Shown here: in pieces, positions 1 to 6,653 of the stretch
Layout: every line of letters begins with the position of its first letter
Numbering within the stretch: the stretch's first letter is position 1
Origin: Actinomycetes bacterium
Lineage (GTDB): Bacteria > Actinomycetota > Acidimicrobiia > Acidimicrobiales > UBA8190
Assembly (NCBI GenBank): GCA_021779775.1
Contig: JAJYAB010000009.1
Span: 1-15,217 of the forward strand
Length of the DNA: 15,217 nt
Direction: 5' to 3'
The notes under the pieces: generated by a model
The model's database searches: none
What the model saw: only the letters and a program-made list of their open reading frames with translations
Told to the model about the DNA's origin: nothing
Made by a program: the position numbers and the translations under genes

Positions 1-353
1 AACGAGAGGCGGTAGTCGTCGTCTTTCAGGTACAGGCTCCGGCGCATCCCTCGGGGAAGCTGGTAGATGAAGCAGAACTCGCAGTGGTTGTCGCAGGTCC
101 GGACCCGGTCGAACACGGCGGAGGAGATCTCGGCACCGAGCGCTTCGCCGGCTGTCTTGTCCACGGTGACGAGCTGCTCGCCGTGGGCCCGGCGGATCGT
201 CAGCTGCGGGCGGGCTTCGTCCACGAGCAGCCGGTACTCGATGACGTCACGAGGAACCCGGCCGTCCACGGCAACCAGCTCGTCACCCACGAGGATGCCC
301 GCTCGTTGCGCCGGGGACTCGGCTGCCACCGCGACTACCCGGGGCACCGACAT
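1..353 (-). CDS. PDZ / radical SAM / DUF512 family protein, N-terminal part (truncated by window edge)
   Basis: The visible 117 residues begin at ATG 353 and run off the left edge. Residues 1-60 look like a small PDZ domain (AGILVGDELVAVDG). They are followed by a radical-SAM cluster motif CX3CX2C at Cys87, Cys91 and Cys94 within CDNHCEFCF, then IYQLPRGMRRSLYLKDDDYR, which is typical of the COG1625/DUF512 family of iron-sulphur proteins. Such proteins should bind a 4Fe-4S cluster and use S-adenosylmethionine; their substrate is not established. In other bacteria the gene often lies near der (EngA) or ispH/cmk/plsC genes, and ispH is the divergent neighbour here. No Shine-Dalgarno site is properly spaced before ATG 353, but a TACCCT element ends 7 nt upstream. 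The family assignment is strong; the DUF512 C-terminus lies outside the window. Confidence 0.9.
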   Translation of the reverse strand, partial: MSVPRVVAVAAESPAQRAGILVGDELVAVDGRVPRDVIEYRLLVDEARPQLTIRRAHGEQLVTVDKTAGEALGAEISSAVFDRVRTCDNHCEFCFIYQLPRGMRRSLYLKDDDYRLS

Positions 354-360
354 GCCCCCA

Positions 361-366
361 AGGGTA
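361..366 (-). promoter_or_regulatory. Candidate -10 element (TACCCT) of a leaderless promoter for the DUF512 gene
   Basis: Read leftward, TACCCT is followed by 7 nt and then ATG 353. This places a TANNNT -10 hexamer about where it would be if transcription began at the start codon. No clear -35 is visible. The 83-bp gap to ispH holds this element and the ispH element and nothing else recognisable. Confidence 0.4.
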
Positions 367-424
367 CCTGCCCGCTGACCCCCGGTGGCTGCCGCCCTGA
401 CCCGAGAGACGGCGCAACCTTCGG

Positions 425-430
425 TAGCCT
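425..430 (+). promoter_or_regulatory. Candidate -10 element (TAGCCT) of a leaderless promoter for ispH
   Basis: TAGCCT is followed by six bases (GGGACG) and then the GTG start at 437. It therefore sits at -12 to -7 if transcription starts at the G of GTG. There is no Shine-Dalgarno sequence to explain initiation otherwise. The -35 region is not recognisable. Confidence 0.45.
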
Positions 431-436
431 GGGACG

Positions 437-1537
437 GTGGCGGTCGACCGTGTGCTGCTGGCATCCCCCAGAGGCTTCTGCGCCGGAGTGGAGAAGGCTG
501 TGAAGGCCCTGGCGTGGATGGTGCGCGTCTTCGAGCCGCCGGTGTACTGCTACCACGAGATCGTCCACAACCAGCATGTCGTCGACCAGTTCCGAGCGCA
601 CGGCGTGGTGTTCGTCGACGACGTGGGGCAGGTGCCTCCCGGCGCCCCGCTGATGCTGTCCGCGCACGGGTCGGCTCCCGAGGTGGTGCAGGCGGCTCGA
701 GAAGGTGGACGGGTGGTGGTCGATGCCGTGTGCCCCCTCGTCACCAAGGTCCACCACGAGCTGAAGGTACGAGCTCGTAAGGGCTACACGGTGCTGTACG
801 TCGGGCACGAAGGCCACGAGGAGGCGGTCGGCACCATGGCCGTGGCCCCCGAGTCGGTGCGTCTCGTGCAGTCGATGTCGGAGGTGGACGAAGCGGCCGG
901 CGAGCTCGAGCACGGCACCGCCGTCGCGCTCTTGACCCAGACGACGCTGAGCCAGCACGAGTGGTCGGGGATCCGGGCGCAAGCGCAGGAGCGGTTCCCT
1001 GACCTGTGGATGCCAAACCGTTCGGACCTGTGCTTCGCCACCACGAACCGCCAAGCCGCGCTGGAGGCGGTCGCCGGCCGCTGTGATGCCGTCGTGGTGG
1101 TCGGCTCGACCAACTCGTCGAACACCCGGGCGCTCGAGCAGGTGGCCATGGCGTCCGGTTGCCCCCGGGTGGTACGGGTGGACGGGGCTGCCGAGCTCCC
1201 CGACGACCTGTCGGGGACGGTCGGGGTGACCGCAGGGGCGTCGGCTCCCGACGAGCTGGTCAATGCGGTGGTTGCCTGCCTCGCCCCGGCCGAGGGTGTG
1301 GAAGAGGTGCATGTCACGGCAGAAGACGAGTACTTCCCACCACCACCGGAGCTACGCGAGCTGCTGCGGGGCCTGGTGGCCGCGGTGCAGGTCGGCCTGG
1401 CGGCGCCGGCAGCAGAAGGTGCCGACACGGAGAGCGGCCCCTTGGTAGGCGATCGGGACACGTCGGCCGCCGACGCCTTGAGCCGGCTCGAGGCTGACCA
1501 CGCGGTCGGCCGCCGACCGGCTGCCGACCGGGGATGA
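437..1537 (+). CDS. ispH: 4-hydroxy-3-methylbut-2-enyl diphosphate reductase
   Basis: This cytosolic iron-sulphur enzyme reduces HMBPP to IPP and DMAPP, the last step of the MEP isoprenoid pathway. The 366-residue product begins at GTG with the diagnostic PRGFCAGV motif. Cluster ligands are Cys15, Cys99 (DAVCPLV) and Cys199 (SDLCFATTNRQ). Active-site residues His40/His44, His77 (SAHG), HEGHEE at 124-129, TQTTLS at 168-172, NSSNT at 226-230 and GASAPD around Ser269 match the known E. coli arrangement with almost the same spacing. The catalytic domain ends near residue 312. The last 50 or so residues form an Ala/Asp/Gly-rich, poorly structured-looking tail that makes the protein longer than most IspH. 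It diverges from the DUF512 gene and is followed by a 124-bp gap. Confidence 0.97.
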   Translation: MAVDRVLLASPRGFCAGVEKAVKALAWMVRVFEPPVYCYHEIVHNQHVVDQFRAHGVVFVDDVGQVPPGAPLMLSAHGSAPEVVQAAREGGRVVVDAVCPLVTKVHHELKVRARKGYTVLYVGHEGHEEAVGTMAVAPESVRLVQSMSEVDEAAGELEHGTAVALLTQTTLSQHEWSGIRAQAQERFPDLWMPNRSDLCFATTNRQAALEAVAGRCDAVVVVGSTNSSNTRALEQVAMASGCPRVVRVDGAAELPDDLSGTVGVTAGASAPDELVNAVVACLAPAEGVEEVHVTAEDEYFPPPPELRELLRGLVAAVQVGLAAPAAEGADTESGPLVGDRDTSAADALSRLEADHAVGRRPAADRG

Positions 1538-1610
1538 TCGGTCGACGCCCGTCGCCGGGGGTTACCAAGCGCGACAATGCACGGGTGGTGCAGACGGAGA
1601 GCTCCCGCCG

Positions 1611-1626
1611 GATGGACGGGTCCATC
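1611..1626. promoter_or_regulatory. Inverted repeat upstream of the glycosyltransferase gene
   Basis: GATGGAC-GG-GTCCATC is a perfect 7-bp inverted repeat with a 2-bp centre, located 35 bp before the glycosyltransferase ATG in the ispH-glycosyltransferase gap (1538-1661). The short centre suits a dimeric regulator site better than a stable RNA hairpin, but no regulator is known. The rest of the gap shows only a weak GACAAT at 1573-1578. Confidence 0.3.
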
Positions 1627-1661
1627 GCCGAGATTTCCGGTCGGCCCCGTCCTGCCTCCTG

Positions 1662-2483
1662 ATGGTCGCACCGTTACTCGCATCCGTGCTGACCGACGCC
1701 GGGCGCAGGCGGCAGCGCTACGACGAGCTCCGCCGCCTGGTCATGCGCTTGGGCCGCCAGGACTTTGCGCGACGGCACCCGCACGCCGCCTTCGGCCCGG
1801 TGCTCGTCCTGATCACCTCGTACCTCGAAGCGGACAACATCGGTGCCGTGCTGAAGCAGGTGCCCGAGACGGTGGCCGGCCTCGACGTGTCGACGCTGGT
1901 GGTCGTGGACGGCGGTGACGACGGGACGGCGGCCATCGTCGCCGGGCACGGGGCGTGCTGCGCCGTGCTGCCGGCCAACATGGGCCAGGGCGTCGCCCTG
2001 CGCGTCGGCTACGAGCTGGCTGCAGCGCACGGTGCCCGCTACGTCGTCACCGTGGACGCCGACGGGCAGAACGACCCGTCGGAGCTGCCGGACCTGCTCG
2101 CCCCCGTGCTGGCCGGCGAGGCCGACCTGGTGGTGGGCAGCCGGCGGCTGGGCGTGGACAGGACTTCGGACCGGTTCCGCCGAGCAGGTGTGCGCTTCTT
2201 CTCCGCTGTCGTGAACCTGCTGGCCGGGCAACACCTCACCGACACCTCCAACGGGTTCCGGGCCATCCGGATCGAGCTGTTGCAGGACGTCGTGCTCGAG
2301 CAGGACCAATACCAGACGGCGGAGCTGATCCTGAGCGCCGCAGCCCGCGGCTGGCGGCTCGCCGAGCGGCCGACCGTCTGGTACCCCCGGTCGTCGGGCC
2401 AGTCGAAGAAGGGGCACAACCTGTTCTTCGGGGTCCAGTACGCCCGGGTCGTGGTACGGACCTGGCTGCGCGAACGCCGCTGA
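1662..2483 (+). CDS. Family 2 glycosyltransferase, dolichyl/polyprenyl-phosphate sugar synthase-like
   Basis: The 273-residue product has a GT-A fold pattern. It shows LITSYLEADNIGAVLKQVPE at about 50-69, LVVVDGGDDGT at 79-89, NMGQGVALRVGYE at 106-118, the metal/nucleotide-sugar motif DADGQNDP at 132-139, VGSRR at 158-162 and TSNGFRAIR near 205-213. These match DPM1/GtrB-like enzymes that move a sugar from a nucleotide sugar to a polyprenyl phosphate at the inner membrane face. There is no C-terminal membrane segment; the basic, aromatic end (QSKKGHNLFFGVQYARVVVRTW) may hold it at the membrane. The next gene, 26 bp downstream, encodes a YfhO-type membrane protein, a plausible acceptor-side partner. 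The donor sugar cannot be told. The start is uncertain: ATG 1662 has no Shine-Dalgarno site, and conserved sequence begins only near residue 45. Confidence 0.88.
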   Translation: MVAPLLASVLTDAGRRRQRYDELRRLVMRLGRQDFARRHPHAAFGPVLVLITSYLEADNIGAVLKQVPETVAGLDVSTLVVVDGGDDGTAAIVAGHGACCAVLPANMGQGVALRVGYELAAAHGARYVVTVDADGQNDPSELPDLLAPVLAGEADLVVGSRRLGVDRTSDRFRRAGVRFFSAVVNLLAGQHLTDTSNGFRAIRIELLQDVVLEQDQYQTAELILSAAARGWRLAERPTVWYPRSSGQSKKGHNLFFGVQYARVVVRTWLRERR

Positions 2484-2499
2484 GCGCTCCGACCGCCGC

Positions 2500-2519
2500 A
2501 TGGCGGCGCATGGCGGCGC
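2500..2519. repeat. 10-bp perfect tandem duplication over the yfhO-like start codon
   Basis: ATGGCGGCGC occurs twice in direct succession (2500-2509 and 2510-2519). Each copy supplies an ATG, but 10 is not a multiple of three, so only the second ATG is in frame with the membrane protein. Confidence 0.9.
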
Positions 2520-5461
2520 TCTGCCGGCGGACCGAGGTCCGGCTGGTCGGGCTGATCACCGTGCTTCCTGCCGTGCTGTTCGGGCTTCCGGCAGCCTTCG
2601 GCCTGCCCTGGCTCGCCGGGGACAACCTGATCCAGAACTATCCGCTGCGGGTCCTGGTGGGCCGGGACCTGCGCCATGGCCATCTTCCCCTGTGGGATCC
2701 TTACCTGTGGAGCGGGGCCCCCCTGCTCGCCGGGTTCAACGCGGGGGCCGCCTACCCGATGACCTGGCTGTTCTCCGTCGTGCCGGCAGCCCTGGCGTGG
2801 GCGGCCAACCAGGCGGCGGTCGAGATCGTGGCCGCCGCCGGCATGCTGGTGCTGCTGCGCTGCCTGGGGCGTTCGTGGGCCGCTGCCGGCCTGGCCGCGG
2901 CGACGTTCACCTACGGAGGGTTCCTGGCCGGGCAGAGTGTCCATATCGACGTCGTGCAGGCAGGGGCGTGGTTGCCGTGGGCGTTCGCTGCACTCGACCG
3001 GCTGGCCAACAGGCAAGACGGCCGGCCGGCGACCCCGTGGGTGGCCATGCTCGCCGTGTCGCTCGGGTTGATGATCCTCACGGGAGCTGCCGAGCCCATC
3101 TTGGACGGCGGGCTGGTGCTGCTCGTCTACACCGGCTGGCTCGTCGCCCACCACCCGGGGCGACGTGTCGCTATCGCCGCCACTGCGGCCTTTGGCGCCC
3201 TGCTGGGAGCGCTGCTCGGCGCCGCGCAGCTCGTACCGGGGGTGGCGTTCCAGACCCACTCCCAGCGGGCGGCCCAATCCTTCGCGTACTTCACCTCGGG
3301 CTCCATGAACAAGAGCCTGACGCTGCTCGGGCTCGACCCGATGCTGCTCGGCACGGCGCACAACCTGCCGATCAGCTACTTAGGGACCTACAACCTCCCA
3401 GAGGTGAGCAGCTACATCGGGATCATGCCGATCATGGGGGTCCTCGGGCTGCTGGCATCGAGGTACCGCCGGAGCGAGCATGCGCCGCAGCTACGCATCT
3501 GGTGGGTGGTCCTGATCCTCGGGCTGCTGCTCGCCTGGGGAAGCTTCACCCCCCTTGGCCACGTGCTCGCCCACCTGCCGCTCTACAACCGCCAGCGCCT
3601 GCTCGCCCGTAACCTGCTCGAGGTCGACCTGGCGGCCGCCGTGCTGTTCGCCTTCTGGTTGGACCTCGCCATGCTTCGCTCCGACCGGCCGACCGTGCGG
3701 CCGCAGCTCTGGCGCCGATGGCCCGCCGGCATCGTGCTGGCCTTGGTCGCTCCGGTGGCGGTGGTCGCCCTGCAGGTGGTGCTCCTCGCCGGCGGGACAT
3801 GGCTCCCTCACCTGATGCACGTGCCGCGGCGGCACATCACCCGCCACAGCCTGGTGCCGCTGGTGGCCCTGGCCGGCGTGCCCAGTGCATTGTCGGTCGC
3901 CGCCGCAGCGATCCTGCTGGCCCGGCGGCGCCTGGGACGGTACCTCGTCGCCGCGTTGGTCGTGTTGACGGTGGCCGACCTGGGCACCTTCAACGCCATG
4001 GACCAGCAGTACCCGGAGACAGGCACCGCTGTGCAGGCCCAGGCTGCGCCGGCTGTCGCACTGGCTGCCGCTGTGGCGAGCGCAGGGACCGGTGCAGCCG
4101 GCGGGAGCCACCGCGTCGGGTTCTTCGACCCCGACGGGTTCGATCCGGTCGAGCTGGGCAGCATCGGCCAGCCGGACCTGACCGTGCTTCGCCGCATCGG
4201 CTCGGTGCAGGGGTACGGAGCGTTGGCCGCCGAACGCTACGACCGGGCGACCGGCACCCACCAGCAGACCAGCCTCTCCCCCACTGCCCTGGCGGCGGGC
4301 ACCTTCGAGCCGCTCGACCTCGGCGTGCTCGTCACCGTGCCGCAGTACATGATGCACCAGGTGGTCCCCCCGACCTCGCACCGTCCCACGAAGACGCCAG
4401 GTGGCATCCCGGCGGTCTTGGCGGACCCGAGCGCACCCCCCGACCGGACGCCGGCGCCTCCCACACCTCGCCGGTCGTTCTCGCGGCTGGCTGGACCCCC
4501 GCCCCCGACGATGTCGATTGCCGCCGGCGGCACCGCCACCCGCTTCTTCGGCACGGTGCTCGACGTCACCGAGGTGGCGGTTCCGAGTCCGGTGGACAGC
4601 ATCGGAGCATTCCGGCTCGGCCTGCTCTCGCCCGACGGGCAGCGCACCACGTGGCTTGCGCCACCGACCGCCGGCTCGGCCTCGGGGGCACCCGACGCCG
4701 AGGCCGCTGTCGCGGGGGGTCGCCCCGCCAGCGGCGTGGTGATCGCCAGCACCATGCCCCCAGGCGGCTCCGCAGGTCTGCCCGGTGCCGCGGCAGTGAC
4801 GATCGGCGCCCCGGTGCTCCGTACCCTCGGACAGGGCACGTTCCGCCTCGACGGGACGCTGTCCGTCGCGCTCGCTGCCGCCCCGTGGCGCTTCACCGGT
4901 CGGATCGGCCCCTTCGCCGTCTTCGAGGACGCCAAGGCCGCCGGAAGGGCCTGGGTCTCTTCCGGCGGGACCGCCAGGGTGGTGACCACCACGGCATGGG
5001 GAACCGACACCATCCGCGTATCGGCACCGTCGGATGCCACCCTCGTGCGCTCCGAGACCTATACGCCGGGTTGGCGCGCCACGGTCACCCCGGTGGACGC
5101 CTCCGGTCGCCCGGCGGGGCCGTCGTGGACGGTGCCCGTGCGGCCCCATGGCCTGGTGCAAGCCGTACCGGTTCCCCGAGGCCGTGTCGACGTCACCTTC
5201 CGGTACCGACCTGCCCACCTGGCGGTGGCCGTTGGCACCTCGGCCGGGGCCGGCGCGGTATGTGCCGCCCTGGCCGTGTGGCCGTTCACCCGACGGCGCC
5301 GTCGACGTCAGGACCGGCGACCAGCCCGCGCCTCGGCAGCATCGGTCAGCTCCTGCAGGGCGGCCTGGAGCTCGGTGGTCAGCCGGTGGACTTGGCTCCT
5401 CGGGACGCGGCCCCGTTCGGAGCGAGGCGGCGGCGCCAGCGGAGCCCCGACCGACACGTAG
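2510..5461 (+). CDS. YfhO-type polytopic membrane protein (putative GT-C glycosyltransferase)
   Basis: The 983-residue product has a short N-terminus, a first membrane segment at about 10-33 and the loop motif GDNLIQNYPLR (37-47), followed by HLPLWDPYLWSGAPLLAG (58-75). These are hallmarks of YfhO/GT-C-like proteins, whose first extracytoplasmic loop carries a key Asp. About a dozen hydrophobic segments extend to residue 500. A large extracytoplasmic region follows, with a Pro-rich linker at 638-667. The family's C-terminal pattern ETYTPGWRA (849-857) leads to a VTFRYRP strand and a last membrane helix (903-926) capped by six Arg. In Bacillus, YfhO transfers a lipid-linked sugar made by CsbB; the GT2 gene just upstream suggests a similar pair. 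ATG 2510 was chosen because it is the only nearby in-frame start. Residues 934-983 are encoded opposite plsC and look unrelated to any domain. Confidence 0.83.
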   Translation: MAALCRRTEVRLVGLITVLPAVLFGLPAAFGLPWLAGDNLIQNYPLRVLVGRDLRHGHLPLWDPYLWSGAPLLAGFNAGAAYPMTWLFSVVPAALAWAANQAAVEIVAAAGMLVLLRCLGRSWAAAGLAAATFTYGGFLAGQSVHIDVVQAGAWLPWAFAALDRLANRQDGRPATPWVAMLAVSLGLMILTGAAEPILDGGLVLLVYTGWLVAHHPGRRVAIAATAAFGALLGALLGAAQLVPGVAFQTHSQRAAQSFAYFTSGSMNKSLTLLGLDPMLLGTAHNLPISYLGTYNLPEVSSYIGIMPIMGVLGLLASRYRRSEHAPQLRIWWVVLILGLLLAWGSFTPLGHVLAHLPLYNRQRLLARNLLEVDLAAAVLFAFWLDLAMLRSDRPTVRPQLWRRWPAGIVLALVAPVAVVALQVVLLAGGTWLPHLMHVPRRHITRHSLVPLVALAGVPSALSVAAAAILLARRRLGRYLVAALVVLTVADLGTFNAMDQQYPETGTAVQAQAAPAVALAAAVASAGTGAAGGSHRVGFFDPDGFDPVELGSIGQPDLTVLRRIGSVQGYGALAAERYDRATGTHQQTSLSPTALAAGTFEPLDLGVLVTVPQYMMHQVVPPTSHRPTKTPGGIPAVLADPSAPPDRTPAPPTPRRSFSRLAGPPPPTMSIAAGGTATRFFGTVLDVTEVAVPSPVDSIGAFRLGLLSPDGQRTTWLAPPTAGSASGAPDAEAAVAGGRPASGVVIASTMPPGGSAGLPGAAAVTIGAPVLRTLGQGTFRLDGTLSVALAAAPWRFTGRIGPFAVFEDAKAAGRAWVSSGGTARVVTTTAWGTDTIRVSAPSDATLVRSETYTPGWRATVTPVDASGRPAGPSWTVPVRPHGLVQAVPVPRGRVDVTFRYRPAHLAVAVGTSAGAGAVCAALAVWPFTRRRRRRQDRRPARASAASVSSCRAAWSSVVSRWTWLLGTRPRSERGGGASGAPTDT
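5291..5304 (-). terminator. Possible short hairpin just after the plsC stop
   Basis: CGACGGCGCCGTCG is a perfect 14-bp palindrome starting 3 nt beyond the plsC stop in the leftward direction. It could form a 5-bp GC stem with a GCGC loop at the end of the eight-gene operon. There is no T tract, and it lies inside the yfhO-like coding sequence (Arg-rich codons), so it may be coincidental. Confidence 0.2.
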
Positions 5462-6018
5462 ATCTTCACCGGCCGCACCATCCGCGAGCCTTTCGGCATG
5501 GCCCGGTAGCTCCCCCCGATACCGATCGGAACGATAGGCGCCCCGGTCCTGGCGGCGAGGAACGCCGCGCCTTCGTGGATATCCTCGACCACAGCACCCG
5601 CGCGTCGGGTGCCTTCAGGGAACAAGATGAGGGCATCACCCCGCTCGAGGACCTCCTGAGCCCGGTCGAGCGCCAGGCGGTCTGTTCCGAGCCGGTTCAC
5701 CGGGAACCCTCCCAGCGATTCGAGGAACGAACCGAAGCGCCGCGACGACCACAGGTCATCTTTGGCCATGTAGAAGAGCTTGCGCCGGGTGACCTCCGAC
5801 ACGATGAAGAAGTCGATGAAGCTCCGGTGGACCGGAGCAAGGATCACCGGACCCTCGGCGGGCACCGCAGCCGCCGACACGCGGTCCACCTCGACCCGCC
5901 AGTACAGGCGGTTGACCAGGTGCACGACGACCCGAAGAACACGGTAGACGGGGACCGGAACCCGGAGCCGGGGTGCCCGCCCGGGGTGCCCGCCCCTTAC
6001 CCGTTCGTCCATAGCCAT
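5308..6018 (-). CDS. plsC: 1-acyl-sn-glycerol-3-phosphate acyltransferase family protein
   Basis: The 236-residue product has the four acyltransferase blocks in order. HRSFID (HX4D catalytic motif) has His64 and Asp69; GGFPVNR is at 103-109; LFPEGTR is at 132-138; and VPIGIGG follows. It should transfer a fatty acyl group onto lysophosphatidic acid or a related glycerophosphate at the inner membrane. ATG 6018 was chosen because AGGAGG lies 7 nt upstream, the best Shine-Dalgarno site in the window; ATG 6012 is the next option. The start overlaps the cmk end by 22 bp. A perfect 13-bp tandem duplication encodes part of residues 8-17, and one copy fewer would shift the frame. The 3' end overlaps the convergent yfhO-like gene by 154 bp. 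The exact acyl acceptor is not determined by sequence. Confidence 0.92.
   Translation of the reverse strand: MAMDERVRGGHPGRAPRLRVPVPVYRVLRVVVHLVNRLYWRVEVDRVSAAAVPAEGPVILAPVHRSFIDFFIVSEVTRRKLFYMAKDDLWSSRRFGSFLESLGGFPVNRLGTDRLALDRAQEVLERGDALILFPEGTRRAGAVVEDIHEGAAFLAARTGAPIVPIGIGGSYRAMPKGSRMVRPVKIYVSVGAPLAPPPRSERGRVPRSQVHRLTTELQAALQELTDAAEARAGRRS
5970..5995. repeat. 13-bp perfect tandem duplication in the plsC 5' end
   Basis: GGGGTGCCCGCCC occurs twice without interruption, starting 1 bp from the cmk stop codon. It lies in plsC codons 8-17, and its length is not a multiple of three. Confidence 0.9.
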
Positions 6019-6653
6019 CCGAGGACCTCCTGCAACACGTCGTCTGCGGTCCGACCGGTGGAGTCGACGACCAGAGCTCCGGCGGCCACCTGGCCGGCAG
6101 TGGGAAGCGGCGACACGGCCCGGGTCGAGTCGAGCTGGTCGCGTCGTGCCATCTGGGCGGCGACGTCTGGCACCGTGCGACCATCCTGGCGCTCGGCGGC
6201 ACGCCGGCCGGCACGCTCCTCCGGCGCCGCCGTCAGGTAGATCTTCAGGTCCGCGTCGGGGAGGACCACCGTGCCGATGTCTCTGCCTTCCACCACCCCG
6301 CCGCCACGTTGCATGACCCAGCGGCGCTGGCGCCTGACCATCTCTGTTCGCACCGCCGGGTTGGCGGCTACGTGCGACACCGCGGCATCGACCTCCGGGC
6401 TGCGGATGGCCGCCGTGGCATCGACACCGTCGACCTCCACGGTGGTATCGACCGCGATGTCGATCGCCGCCGCCAACGCGGCGACCGCCCGCTGGTCGTC
6501 GAGGTCCACACCGCGCTCGAGGGCTGCCCAGGCAACCGCCCGGTACATCGCCCCCGTGTCGAGGCGCTGCACGCCCAAGTGGTCGGCCAACCGGCGAGCC
6601 AGGGTCGACTTGCCAGCCCCTGCCGGGCCGTCGATGGCGATGACGGCGCTCAC
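5997..6653 (-). CDS. cmk: (d)CMP kinase (cytidylate kinase)
   Basis: This cytosolic enzyme phosphorylates CMP and dCMP using ATP. The 218-residue product starts MSAVIAIDGPAGAGKST, with the P-loop GPAGAGKS at 9-16. It continues with LDTGAMYRAVA, the CMP-binding segment VVEGRDIGTVVLPDADLKIYLTA, and the lid-like ERAGRRAAERQ region; its length fits the short bacterial Cmk family. Its ATG overlaps the aroA stop as ATGA, indicating translational coupling, and it overlaps plsC by 22 bp at its 3' end. Position between aroA and plsC is consistent with the aroA-cmk linkage common in bacteria. Confidence is high. Confidence 0.97.
   Translation of the reverse strand: MSAVIAIDGPAGAGKSTLARRLADHLGVQRLDTGAMYRAVAWAALERGVDLDDQRAVAALAAAIDIAVDTTVEVDGVDATAAIRSPEVDAAVSHVAANPAVRTEMVRRQRRWVMQRGGGVVEGRDIGTVVLPDADLKIYLTAAPEERAGRRAAERQDGRTVPDVAAQMARRDQLDSTRAVSPLPTAGQVAAGALVVDSTGRTADDVLQEVLGWLWTNG

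Noticed and set aside
1955..2509. An N-terminal extension of the yfhO-like protein back to 1955
   Set aside because: It lies inside the glycosyltransferase gene in another frame and is Arg/Ala/Gly-rich; membrane protein sequence begins only after ATG 2510.
3491..5218. A 575-codon leftward open frame antisense to the yfhO-like gene
   Set aside because: Its composition is Arg/Gly/His/Pro-rich with no recognisable motif, as expected from GC-rich third positions opposite a real gene; the rightward frame has clear membrane segments and family motifs.
3718..6240. An 840-codon rightward open frame crossing yfhO, plsC and cmk
   Set aside because: It is Arg/Gly/Pro-rich, crosses three well-supported genes in other frames and shows no domain.
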